Positions 33,000 through 42,734 of a stretch of DNA of 64,000 nucleotides are shown in pieces (within the stretch, counting starts at the first letter, position 1; every line of letters starts with the position of its first letter). A program made the position numbers and the translations under genes. A model generated the notes under the pieces. It was not told the DNA's origin. It searched no databases and worked only from the letters and a program-made list of their open reading frames with translations. The DNA is from Mycolicibacterium sp. CBMA 247 (GTDB taxonomy: Bacteria > Actinomycetota > Actinomycetes > Mycobacteriales > Mycobacteriaceae): the NCBI RefSeq assembly GCF_009729095.1, contig NZ_VTGX01000003.1:806001-870000 (forward strand). Direction: 5' to 3'.

Positions 33000-34214
33000 T
33001 CAAGCTGCGCTGCTCACGTGCACGGCGGACTCGCCGATGTTGGCCGCACTGTCGCCGATGATGGTGTGCAGCAGGGCTTGTTGCTCGCGTTGCCCGCGCG
33101 ACACCGCTCGGTCCATACCGGCGGGCAATGTTATGGCTGCGACGCTGCGGATCAGGTTGACGGGCATCCGCAACAGCGGGTACCACGGCGGCATGTAGGC
33201 CGGTAGACCCAGGACGCGCATCGCACTCGGACCGAGGAAAGCACTGGTGATCGACAGGTGCTGGGCCCATGCCAGACGGCGGCGCAGGCCCCGGATGCCG
33301 CGGTAGTGCCACGACAGCGGGTCCTCGGCCATGGGGACGGACAGCTGCTGCGTGGTTTCATCGGGGTTCGCCAGCGCGGTGGAGGTGTGGTAGAGCACGC
33401 GGATGCTCTCACGGAAGCTGTGGGGCAACCATTCGTCCTCGACGCCGATCAGCCAACCGACATAGCGGGTCAGGTGCGCAATGGCGTCGAGTTCGCCTGG
33501 CGCAGGAATGATTCCCATTCCGAGCGAGGCCACGGGCGGTGCGACGAGCGCGCCGACCAGAGTTGCCGCCATATCGGTCTGGTTGACCGGCAAGCCCCAT
33601 TCGTCTGCGCGCCAGTCCGGCATCGCCGCCACGTGCCGGCGCACGAACGCGTGGATCAACCGCACGTGCAGGGTGGACCGGTAGCCGACTCCCAACGGGT
33701 CAAGGCCGCCGTCGGAGATGACATCCATCGCCCATTGCATCGTCTCCGCGAAACGCTTGTTGGAGCCCTTCTCCAGGGCACCCGTGCGCAGCAGGGTCTT
33801 GTTGAATCCCGAGAACTGGTAGCCGCCGAGCAGTGACACGTCGCGCGCGATGGACATGCCGTCAGAACCTCCCCGCACCAGCGCGCGCTGACCTTTGCGC
33901 AGCTTGTCGCGGTCCATCCAGTCCGGGAGCGTCTCGACCCCGATGAAGAACTCGCGCAACGGTTCCGGAGCTTCGGGCACGTTGCCGATACCTTCGGCGA
34001 GGGCCCGCTCGAACAGCGAGCGCATCTGCTCCATACCCGCCGACGACATCCACTCGACCAGGCGGTCCATCGGCTCGTCACCGACCGTCAGGCGCTCACC
34101 GAGCCGGCACCACTGCTGCGCGTTGGGGTCTCGAATACCCAGCATCAGCGCGAACGTCCGAACGGCGCCCGGAACCGGAAGCGGCCGCTCGGGATGGCGA
34201 GCCGGGATGTTCAT
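33000..34214 (-). CDS. Oxygenase MpaB-family (DUF2236) protein
   Basis: 404 residues from ATG 34214, with AGGAGG eight bases upstream; the open frame begins six codons earlier. The features are RDVSLLGGYQFSGFNKTLLR, VRLIHAFVRRHVAAMPDW and LPHSFRESIRVLYHT, a histidine-rich helical plan typical of the MpaB/latex-clearing-protein family. Relatives are heme b oxygenases that cleave polyisoprene or meroterpenoid double bonds; the heme ligand here would be His in HAFVRR or HSFRE (not proven). It is divergent from a TetR regulator; the shared promoter carries an 18-base perfect palindrome at 34236-34253. Confidence 0.85.
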   Translation of the reverse strand: MNIPARHPERPLPVPGAVRTFALMLGIRDPNAQQWCRLGERLTVGDEPMDRLVEWMSSAGMEQMRSLFERALAEGIGNVPEAPEPLREFFIGVETLPDWMDRDKLRKGQRALVRGGSDGMSIARDVSLLGGYQFSGFNKTLLRTGALEKGSNKRFAETMQWAMDVISDGGLDPLGVGYRSTLHVRLIHAFVRRHVAAMPDWRADEWGLPVNQTDMAATLVGALVAPPVASLGMGIIPAPGELDAIAHLTRYVGWLIGVEDEWLPHSFRESIRVLYHTSTALANPDETTQQLSVPMAEDPLSWHYRGIRGLRRRLAWAQHLSITSAFLGPSAMRVLGLPAYMPPWYPLLRMPVNLIRSVAAITLPAGMDRAVSRGQREQQALLHTIIGDSAANIGESAVHVSSAA

Positions 34215-34235
34215 CGGTGACCTCCTGCACACAAC

Positions 34236-34253
34236 TGACTACGTACGTAGTCA
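34236..34253. promoter_or_regulatory. 18-bp perfect palindrome, candidate TetR operator
   Basis: TGACTACGTACGTAGTCA is a perfect palindrome between the MpaB-type oxygenase (minus, start 34214) and the TetR gene (plus, start 34283). It lies 21 bases from the first start and 29 from the second, so it must overlap both promoters or leaders. This is one of the clearest operator candidates in the window. Binding is inferred. Confidence 0.75.
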
Positions 34254-34282
34254 AAATCTAGATTGCAGGTAGGGTGCTGTCA

Positions 34283-34921
34283 ATGAAACGCGCACAGGTG
34301 GTGCGCGGATACGGCGGCATCAGCGCGGCCGACCGCCGCACCGAACGACGGATCAAGCTGCTCGCCGCCGGCCGGCAGATCTGGGGTGAATCCGGGATCT
34401 CCGAGGTGACCGTGCGCGCCGTATGCACCGCAGCCGGGCTGACGTCGCGTTATTTCTACGAACAGTTCCCGAGCCGAGACGCACTGCTGTTCGCCATTTC
34501 CGATGATGTCCGGGACCAGTTGTTGGCAGCGCTCGTGGCAGCTGGGGTCGACGAGCCCGGCACGCTCACCAACAAGCTTCGGTCCGCGCTCACGGCGTTC
34601 CTCGACATCATCGCGGCCGACCCGCACATCCACCGCATCGCCACCGGAGATGTGAGCGGCGTCGCCGGCCTGGCGCAACACCGCACGCACATCCTCGAGA
34701 TGATCACCACTTTGATCGTGCAGTACGCGCCGGCCGTCCTGCCCGCCGCGACACCGAGCCCTGCCGAGTTGCGCCGCGGTGCACGGTTCATGGTCGGTGG
34801 TGTCAATCAAATCATCGAAGCCTGGCTCGAGAACCCAACCGAAAGCCCAGAAGAACTCGCGGCCGAATGCGCCGATCTCTGTGTGGCCGTGGTCCGCGGC
34901 ATCACGCGGTCAGCCGATTAG
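34283..34921 (+). CDS. TetR-family transcriptional regulator
   Basis: 212 residues from ATG 34283 (MKRAQVVRGYGGISAADRRT); a GTG three codons earlier is possible. The helix-turn-helix is VTVRAVCTAAGLTSRYFYEQF, with SRDALLFAI after it. The C-terminal helical domain has no recognisable specific ligand signature. It is divergent from the MpaB-type oxygenase and is the most likely ligand for the palindrome at 34236-34253, so it probably represses both genes and is released by the oxygenase's substrate. Its stop lies one base from the end of the opposing DUF732 gene. Confidence 0.9.
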   Translation: MKRAQVVRGYGGISAADRRTERRIKLLAAGRQIWGESGISEVTVRAVCTAAGLTSRYFYEQFPSRDALLFAISDDVRDQLLAALVAAGVDEPGTLTNKLRSALTAFLDIIAADPHIHRIATGDVSGVAGLAQHRTHILEMITTLIVQYAPAVLPAATPSPAELRRGARFMVGGVNQIIEAWLENPTESPEELAAECADLCVAVVRGITRSAD

Positions 34922-34922
34922 C

Positions 34923-35243
34923 TCATACGCCTGGGGTGGCGGTCACGTCCGGGCAGTAGTTGTGCAGAGCTGACGACACGACGAGCCGGGCCCTGTCGAA
35001 GGGGTACGCCGACCGAGCCTCGACGATCTGCATCGCCAGATCGTCGGCATGCATCGACGGATCTTCGTGCGCGGTCACACACGCCTGCTGACCAAGCTGG
35101 ATCAGAACGTCGCGATTGCCATCGGAGACCGGCATCCCGACCGAGGACAGCTCCTCCAGGTAGTCGTGATCGTCAGCGAGAGCCGCCGGGGCCAGCGCGA
35201 TTCCGGCCACCGCGACGATCACAGGGATCATCAGCTTCTTCAT
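34923..35243 (-). CDS. DUF732-domain secreted protein
   Basis: 106 residues from ATG 35243 (MKKLMIPVIVAVAGIALAPA); the open frame reaches 35327, but the upstream part is arginine-rich and lacks a signal. The signal peptide ends at ALADDHDYL. The mature 80 residues follow DUF732: DDHDYLEELSSVGMPVSD, two Cys (ACVTA and NYCPD) that should pair, and LVVSSALHNYCP. This family is very abundant in mycobacteria and of unknown function. It is transcribed in the same direction as pknG; its start lies 80 bases after the pknG stop. Confidence 0.85.
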   Translation of the reverse strand: MKKLMIPVIVAVAGIALAPAALADDHDYLEELSSVGMPVSDGNRDVLIQLGQQACVTAHEDPSMHADDLAMQIVEARSAYPFDRARLVVSSALHNYCPDVTATPGV

Positions 35244-35323
35244 GTTCGTCACAATGTCAGATTGTCCCCAGGTTTCAGAGGACGCTCGCCGGTCGCAACA
35301 GCCTGGATACCGCCGCCCTGACC

Positions 35324-37324
<2,001 letters not shown>

Positions 37325-37325
37325 G

Positions 37326-38267
37326 TCAGTCCCGGTACTTCGGCTCGGGCGGACTCGGCGGCGGCCCGAGAACGGTGAGCCACTTTCGGTACAGCGACAA
37401 CCACGTCCCGTCCCGACGGATCCGTTCCAGGCTGGCATTGACGGCCCTGACCAGATCGTCTCGGGACTTGTTCACGCCGATACCGTAGGGCTCGGCCTCC
37501 AGGCTGGGTCCGACCAGCTGCAGGTTGGGGTCCTGGACGGCCATGCCGGCCAGGATCGTGTTGTCGGTACTCACCGCGTCTGCCTGTCCCTGCTGCATCG
37601 CTACCAGGCAGTCGTCCCAATTCTGAACGGCCAGCAGGATTGCCGCCGGCGCCACTCGGGCCACCGTGGCCAACGATGTGGTGTCCACCTGCGAGCACAC
37701 CCGTTTCCCTGCCAGGTCTCCCGGCCCCCGGATCGGGGAATCCTTCGGCACCAGCAACCGCTGGCTCGCATCGAAATACACAGTGGAGAACGCGATCCGC
37801 TCGGCACGCGCGCACGTGATCGTCATCGCCTTCAGAACAATGTCGACGGTGCCATCCTCTAGAGCACTGAATCGCTCGGGTGCTGTCAGCAGACGGAACT
37901 CGACTCTGTCGGGGTCGCCGAGCAGGTCGCGGGCCACCTCGCGCGCGATGTCCACGTCGAAACCCTGCAATTCGCCGGACACGGGATCGCGAAAACTGAA
38001 CAGATTGGTGCTCTGGTCGATACCCACGATCAGCCGACCGCGCTGCCGGATCGCCTGCACGTTCGGCCCAGACCCGGCCGGCGGGCGCAAACTCGCTGTG
38101 GCATCACAACTCTCGACGGCCGCACCGGGCACCCGCGATACCACGGCGGCGCCGCTGGGCAGCGGCAGCGTGGTGAGCGAAGCCGGCACCTCGACGAGCG
38201 GCTGCACCGTGGAACATCCCGTCAGCGCGGCCGCTGCGAGGACGAGAAGTCCGATGACGGCACGCAT
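37326..38267 (-). CDS. glnH: Glutamate-binding lipoprotein GlnH
   Basis: 313 residues. A lipobox LTGC at residue 17-18 makes it an extracytoplasmic lipoprotein. It is an SBP-type protein: RQRGRLIVGIDQSTNLFSF, FDVDIAREVA, the domain crossover (SALEDGTVDIVLKAMTITC) and GVNKSRDDLV. In M. tuberculosis GlnH binds amino acids such as aspartate and glutamate and signals through GlnX to PknG. Here it lies between glnX and pknG, overlapping glnX by one base (TGATG) and one base before pknG, a very tight operon. The conserved YRKWLTVLGP end resembles its M. tuberculosis counterpart. Confidence 0.92.
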   Translation of the reverse strand: MRAVIGLLVLAAAALTGCSTVQPLVEVPASLTTLPLPSGAAVVSRVPGAAVESCDATASLRPPAGSGPNVQAIRQRGRLIVGIDQSTNLFSFRDPVSGELQGFDVDIAREVARDLLGDPDRVEFRLLTAPERFSALEDGTVDIVLKAMTITCARAERIAFSTVYFDASQRLLVPKDSPIRGPGDLAGKRVCSQVDTTSLATVARVAPAAILLAVQNWDDCLVAMQQGQADAVSTDNTILAGMAVQDPNLQLVGPSLEAEPYGIGVNKSRDDLVRAVNASLERIRRDGTWLSLYRKWLTVLGPPPSPPEPKYRD

Positions 38268-39574
38268 CAGTGATACTCGCTCAGCCTTGGCGCGACACCG
38301 GCGGCGACCGCGAGTGCCGCCAGCACACCGAGGGCCGCCGCACCGGCCGGAAGCGTGCTCAGCGCCAGATACGCGTGGGTGATCCCGGCGCGCTGCCGAT
38401 CGCGCAGTCGGGCGATCTCATCGCCCAAGGCCTGATCCAACCGGGTGAATTGGGCCGTCGAGTGCTGCGGCCCCTCATCTCGTGCGATGGCCACGGCACC
38501 GCGATAGTCGCCGTCACCCAGCTTGGTTCGGATCGCGTCATGGGAGGCCATCCAGCCGCGCAGCGCATCCTTCGCCCCGTCCACCGCGTGCTTGTCGAGG
38601 AGCTTCCCGATCTGCGCGGTCCGCTCATCGAACCTGATGTCGAAGCGGTTGTCGGAGCCCCGTTTGAGCAGTCCGAGGATTTCGTCGGCACGGGCCTGCT
38701 GGACCAGGATCCGGGCGGTCACCGCCGAATCCAGTGGCTCACCACCTTCCGTGCGGGCACCGCTGACAGCGTGCACCACAACAAGCCCGGCCACCGTCAG
38801 CCACACTGTGAGCACAGTCATCAGCACCGACGCCAACACCAGGCCGGCGTTGAGCCGACGACGACTGCGCCTAGCGAGGAAGACCTGCGCGAATACCAAC
38901 AGCCCCACCGCAAGTGCGGCACCCACGACCACCGCGGGCGGCGTGACCGCCGACCGTCCCGATGCCGTGACGACGTCGGCCTGCGCCCGATACAACCGCT
39001 CGGCATCCGGCAGAATGGACTGCTGCAGCAGCGCGGACGATTCGCTGAGGTATGCGACGCCGATCGGGCGCCCGTCGCGGTTGCTCTCACGAGCGGTCGC
39101 CATCATCCCGGTGTACACCGCCAGCTGGTTGGACAGGTCGGTGAGCAACTTCAGCGAGTGGATATCGTTGGGCGACACCCCATTCGATGCAGTGACCAGG
39201 CCGGCTGACGCCTCTCCGATAGCAGCGTCGTAGCGATCGCGGACATCGCGCGGTTCGACACCGCCGGCCAGAAACGCGGTGGCCGCGGTCGTGTTGGCCG
39301 ACGACAGAGCGCTGTAGATCCGTTGCGCTGCATCGGCCAGCGGTTCGGTGTGTGACCGCAGAGTCTCCAGCTGGCGTTGCCGGTGGGACACAGTCGCCGA
39401 TGCCGCCACGCCCACGGTGAGCACAGCCGCAATCAACACGACGGCCATCAACGCTATCCGGCCGGGTGTGGCTCGCAGGAAGTCGACAACCGGACGGTCT
39501 TGTTCCTCGGCATCGGCCAGCAGGGACTCGTCAAGTGTGAGCGCCTGCCGACGCTCCGACTCACCGCTGCGCAC
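38267..39574 (-). CDS. glnX: GlnX-like membrane signalling protein
   Basis: 435 residues from GTG 39574. Four hydrophobic segments are visible: about 33-54 (GRIALMAVVLIAAVLTVGVA), 213-231 (VGAALAVGLLVFAQVFL), 245-270 (VLASVLMTVLTVWLTVAGLVV) and near the C-terminus (LPAGAAALGVLAALAVAAG). Two helical extracytoplasmic regions lie between them, resembling four-helix-bundle sensor domains. GlnX transmits GlnH occupancy to PknG. It is first in the glnX-glnH-pknG operon and overlaps glnH by one base. Confidence 0.9.
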   Translation of the reverse strand: MRSGESERRQALTLDESLLADAEEQDRPVVDFLRATPGRIALMAVVLIAAVLTVGVAASATVSHRQRQLETLRSHTEPLADAAQRIYSALSSANTTAATAFLAGGVEPRDVRDRYDAAIGEASAGLVTASNGVSPNDIHSLKLLTDLSNQLAVYTGMMATARESNRDGRPIGVAYLSESSALLQQSILPDAERLYRAQADVVTASGRSAVTPPAVVVGAALAVGLLVFAQVFLARRSRRRLNAGLVLASVLMTVLTVWLTVAGLVVVHAVSGARTEGGEPLDSAVTARILVQQARADEILGLLKRGSDNRFDIRFDERTAQIGKLLDKHAVDGAKDALRGWMASHDAIRTKLGDGDYRGAVAIARDEGPQHSTAQFTRLDQALGDEIARLRDRQRAGITHAYLALSTLPAGAAALGVLAALAVAAGVAPRLSEYH

Positions 39575-39679
39575 TCGACATCACCTCGCCGCAAGCTGGG
39601 CCCGGACCAGCGATACCGGACTCGATCGAACGCCGACGAATTGCACGCTAGCCCTCGCAAACGCACTACGTGGGCTTTA

Positions 39680-41044
39680 TTACGCCGCCACCACGCTGTC
39701 GGCTGCCATCACCTCCGCGGCGGCACGTTCACCTGACCGAACCGCACCATCGATCCAGCCGCACATGATGGCCGAGCTCTCGGTGCCGGCCCAGTGGATC
39801 CGTCCGCACGGCGTACGCAAGGCATGCCCGAACTCAGTCAGCACACCGGGCGGAGCGTGACTGATCATCCCGCCACCGGAATACCGTTCAACCGCCCAGT
39901 TCTGCTCGTGGTAGCTGACCGGTGACGCGGCCTTGGCGCCAAACCGCTCGACCAATTCGCCGATCACCACGGCTCTGCGCTCCGCCGCATCGAGGCGTCC
40001 GAGCCGGCGGGCGGCGGACCCTTCGGTGATGACGCACATGATGCCCGGGACGCCGGTGTCCGTACACGCATCGATGGTCAGTGTGGCGGGGCTGCCGGGA
40101 GCCGCCGACTGTCCGCACAACCCGTCGGCACGCCAGAACGCGGTGTCGTAGACCACCGAGATCTTGAAGACGGCACCGCCGGGCATGCGCTGATGGAGAA
40201 ACATCCGGTCCACCGGAAGCATTGGCTCATAGGCGATCTGGCTTGCAATGGCCAACGGGACAGCGATGATCGCCTGGCGCGCCCGCACGGTCATGCCGTC
40301 AGCATGGACGGTCACGCCGCAGTCGTCGTGCGTGACGAGACGTACCGGCTGCGATAGTTGCAGCGCGCCACCCAGTTCGGTGGCCATTGGCCCGTAGACG
40401 GCACCCATGCCGCCGCAAACACGCGCATCCTGCGCCCCGTCTTTGTTGGAAATGACGAAGACCGGCCCGCCGCCCGACCCCATCTGGTGAAGCGCCCACA
40501 GCAGCGACACCTCCGAGGCCGCCGAGGTGTAGATGCCGGCGAACGCCATGCCCAGCATCTCGCGAGCCTGCTTGGAGCGCATATGACGATTGATCCACTC
40601 CCCCAAGGTGATCCGGTCCCATTCGGTCGCCTTCCTCGCCTCCCACGGGGCCTCGAAAGGAATGGTCTTACACATGAGCTCCACCTCGAGCAATCCTGCG
40701 CCGAGATTGGCGATCGCCCACGGACTCATCGCCCAGGGAATCGTGCCGGAATAGCGATGCTGCTTGCCGTCGATGATCATCATCGCGTCGCCGTCGACGT
40801 ACTCCTTGTATTCGGCCACGCCGAATTCGGCCATCAAGGCTTTGATACGGTCCTGGCCCGGCCCGACCCATGCCCCACCACGATCGATCCAGGTCCCGTC
40901 ATCCAGCACCTCGGTGAAGGTGCGGCCGCCGACCCGGTCACGCGCCTCGAGCAGCGCTACGGAACGGCCGGCCTGCTTCAGCCGCAGCGCCGCGGTCAGC
41001 CCGGCGAACCCCGCGCCTACTACGCAACAATCGACATCTGCCAT
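39680..41044 (-). CDS. FAD-dependent flavin amine oxidase
   Basis: 454 residues. The dinucleotide-binding motif VVGAGFAGLTAALRLKQAG starts at residue 8. It is followed by EARDRVGGRTFTEV with GG-motif and DRGGAWVGPGQDR, and ends with IHWAGTESSAIMCGWIDGAV, the C-terminal FAD motif. This is the flavin monoamine oxidase/putrescine oxidase plan, which oxidises amines to aldehydes with H2O2. It is upstream of glnX on the same strand, 105 bases away, and is probably separate. The amine substrate is not known. Confidence 0.92.
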   Translation of the reverse strand: MADVDCCVVGAGFAGLTAALRLKQAGRSVALLEARDRVGGRTFTEVLDDGTWIDRGGAWVGPGQDRIKALMAEFGVAEYKEYVDGDAMMIIDGKQHRYSGTIPWAMSPWAIANLGAGLLEVELMCKTIPFEAPWEARKATEWDRITLGEWINRHMRSKQAREMLGMAFAGIYTSAASEVSLLWALHQMGSGGGPVFVISNKDGAQDARVCGGMGAVYGPMATELGGALQLSQPVRLVTHDDCGVTVHADGMTVRARQAIIAVPLAIASQIAYEPMLPVDRMFLHQRMPGGAVFKISVVYDTAFWRADGLCGQSAAPGSPATLTIDACTDTGVPGIMCVITEGSAARRLGRLDAAERRAVVIGELVERFGAKAASPVSYHEQNWAVERYSGGGMISHAPPGVLTEFGHALRTPCGRIHWAGTESSAIMCGWIDGAVRSGERAAAEVMAADSVVAA

Positions 41045-41401
41045 GGGTCGCCCCTCCCACTCGATGCGCTCGATTCGCTCAAGCTACGCCGATCGATATC
41101 CGAGAGATGTGGTAAACGGCATAGATTTTGCCGGAAGGGTCGCAGGTCACTGTGAATGAGCTGGAACGTCCGTGCCCTTGAAGGCAGTCCCAGCGGCCCG
41201 AAAACCGGAGCGAGAACTTCCTGAAGACCCGTCTCGACCTGCTAGTTCACCCACAAGTGCAGACAACGCGCCTGGGGGTTTCCGGACACTGTAACGCGTC
41301 AAACGCCAGTTGACGCAAAGCGCGCCATCTGGTTGCCAGCGACGGCCAGGCAACGCCACGATTCCGGAAATCGGCCGACCCGTCGGTAAGGTCCGGTCCC
41401 C
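41045..41401. promoter_or_regulatory. 357-base divergent intergenic region with an inverted repeat
   Basis: This region separates the amine oxidase (minus) from the second M15-like gene (plus) and should hold both promoters. A perfect inverted repeat, GCGTCAA (41296-41302) and TTGACGC (41310-41316) with a 7-base spacer, lies 85 bases before the plus-strand start. The TTGACG half resembles the motif at 15693-15707 in reverse orientation. A short minus-strand open frame at 41147-41413 looks non-coding. No RNA gene was recognised. Confidence 0.4.
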
Positions 41402-42022
41402 GTGGGTAGACAACGGTTAACCAAGCGGCAGGGCCGTCGATCGGCAGCAGCTGCGGTCATCGTGCCTGCCGCTGCACTTCTTGTCATCGGCGCGGACACC
41501 GGGCCGGCCATCAAGGACGAGCCCAGGTGCTGCACAGAGGTCGCGGCAGCGCCGGCAGTCGTGCCATCGGGCACGCGTCCAGAACGGGTCGAGCGCGCCG
41601 TGCGTCGGAATATGCGGTTCCCGCTGCCTGCCGGCGTAGCGCCGGAGCAGGGGCTGCAAGTCGAGACCGTCTTGGCCGCCCGGGCTGTCAGCGCGAGGTT
41701 TCCCCAGATTCTCGACATCGGCGGGGTCCGGGCCGATTCCCTGAAGTGGCATCCGGACGGGTTGGCGATCGACGTGATGATCCCGAACTACGCCACCGCG
41801 GAGGGCAAAGCTCTCGGGGACCGGATCGTGGCCTACGCCCTCGCCAATGCGGATCGGTGGGAGGTGAACCACGTGATCTACAGGCAGGAGATCTACTCCC
41901 CCGGCGGGTCGCACGAACGGATGCCGGACCGCGGTGGGGTCACCGCCAACCACTTCGACCACGTTCACATCGCCACGAACGGCGGCGGGTTCCCTACCGG
42001 GCACGAAACGTACCTGACGTAA
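41402..42022 (+). CDS. Secreted zinc DD-peptidase-like protein (M15-type motif), copy 2
   Basis: 206 residues from GTG 41402. A basic start (RQRLTKRQGRR) and hydrophobic segment (about 15-31) precede RCCTEV with Cys43 and Cys44, a linker, and the peptidase-like domain. That domain has WHPDGLAID (H117, D124) and HFDHVHIA (Asp186, His187, His189), the HxxGxAxD...HxH zinc ligands of M15 enzymes. It is about half identical to the copy at 32336 in the domain, while the linkers differ. The conserved RCCTEV just after the membrane segment suggests a functional motif and not simple drift. Probably exported and wall-associated. The 265-base gap after it precedes mmpS. Confidence 0.82.
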   Translation: MGRQRLTKRQGRRSAAAAVIVPAAALLVIGADTGPAIKDEPRCCTEVAAAPAVVPSGTRPERVERAVRRNMRFPLPAGVAPEQGLQVETVLAARAVSARFPQILDIGGVRADSLKWHPDGLAIDVMIPNYATAEGKALGDRIVAYALANADRWEVNHVIYRQEIYSPGGSHERMPDRGGVTANHFDHVHIATNGGGFPTGHETYLT

Positions 42023-42287
42023 CCCCGCAACATGCGCGGGATCAATTAGTCGAGCTGCGGTCGACCGCGCCTGATCTGTCGCGATCTTGACCGTTCGGCG
42101 CGCGTTCCCCGTACCGTGCAATGCATGGCCGACGGCGTCCTCATTCCCAGGCCCCGCACAGCAAAATTCCGGAGATACGTGGTTGTCATGTCCGGCCAAG
42201 TGCCATACCGTCAACCTAGTTGATTAGCCGTACTAGAGGAGATCCCCCACCGACCGCGCCTGTCGCCGCTCGTTGAAAGGGTCACGG

Positions 42288-42734
42288 ATGCAGCGGTTTT
42301 CGATCCGACGCCGGCTGAGTCAACGCTGGATGCTGCTGGTGGCGGTGGTGGTGGTCGCGGCGGCGGGGCTCGTGGTCTATCGCCTGCACGGCATCTTCGC
42401 CTCCCATGACGTCACGTCGACACCCAGCGGTTCCGCGAACGACATCGTTCCGTTCAACCCCAAACATGTGGTCATGGAGGTCTTCGGCCCGCCGGGCACG
42501 GTGGCAACCATCACCTACCTGGACGTCAACGCGCAGCCGCAGCGCGCCGACGGCGTCACGTTGCCCTGGGCCTATGACACCACCACCACCCAACCGGCGG
42601 TCTTCGTCAACGTCTCCGCGCAGGGCAACAGCGATTCGATCGGCTGCCGGATCAAGATCGACGACGTGGTCAAGGACGAGAGATCGGTGAACACCTTGAA
42701 CGCCTACATCTACTGCCTGGACAAGTCCGGATGA
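42288..42734 (+). CDS. MmpS-family membrane protein
   Basis: 148 residues from ATG 42288 (MQRFSIRRRLSQRWMLLVAV). One membrane segment (about 14-36) is followed by an extracytoplasmic MmpS domain of about 100 residues: KHVVMEVFGPPGTVATITYL, WAYDTTTTQ and the C-terminal Cys pair (IGCRIKIDD and YIYCLDKSG). MmpS partners work with the MmpL transporter encoded next, here overlapping by four bases, to export lipids or siderophores or confer drug efflux. A small inverted repeat (TCAAC-cta-GTTGA, 42211-42223) lies 65 bases upstream. Which mycobacterial MmpS it matches cannot be told by eye. Confidence 0.9.
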   Translation: MQRFSIRRRLSQRWMLLVAVVVVAAAGLVVYRLHGIFASHDVTSTPSGSANDIVPFNPKHVVMEVFGPPGTVATITYLDVNAQPQRADGVTLPWAYDTTTTQPAVFVNVSAQGNSDSIGCRIKIDDVVKDERSVNTLNAYIYCLDKSG

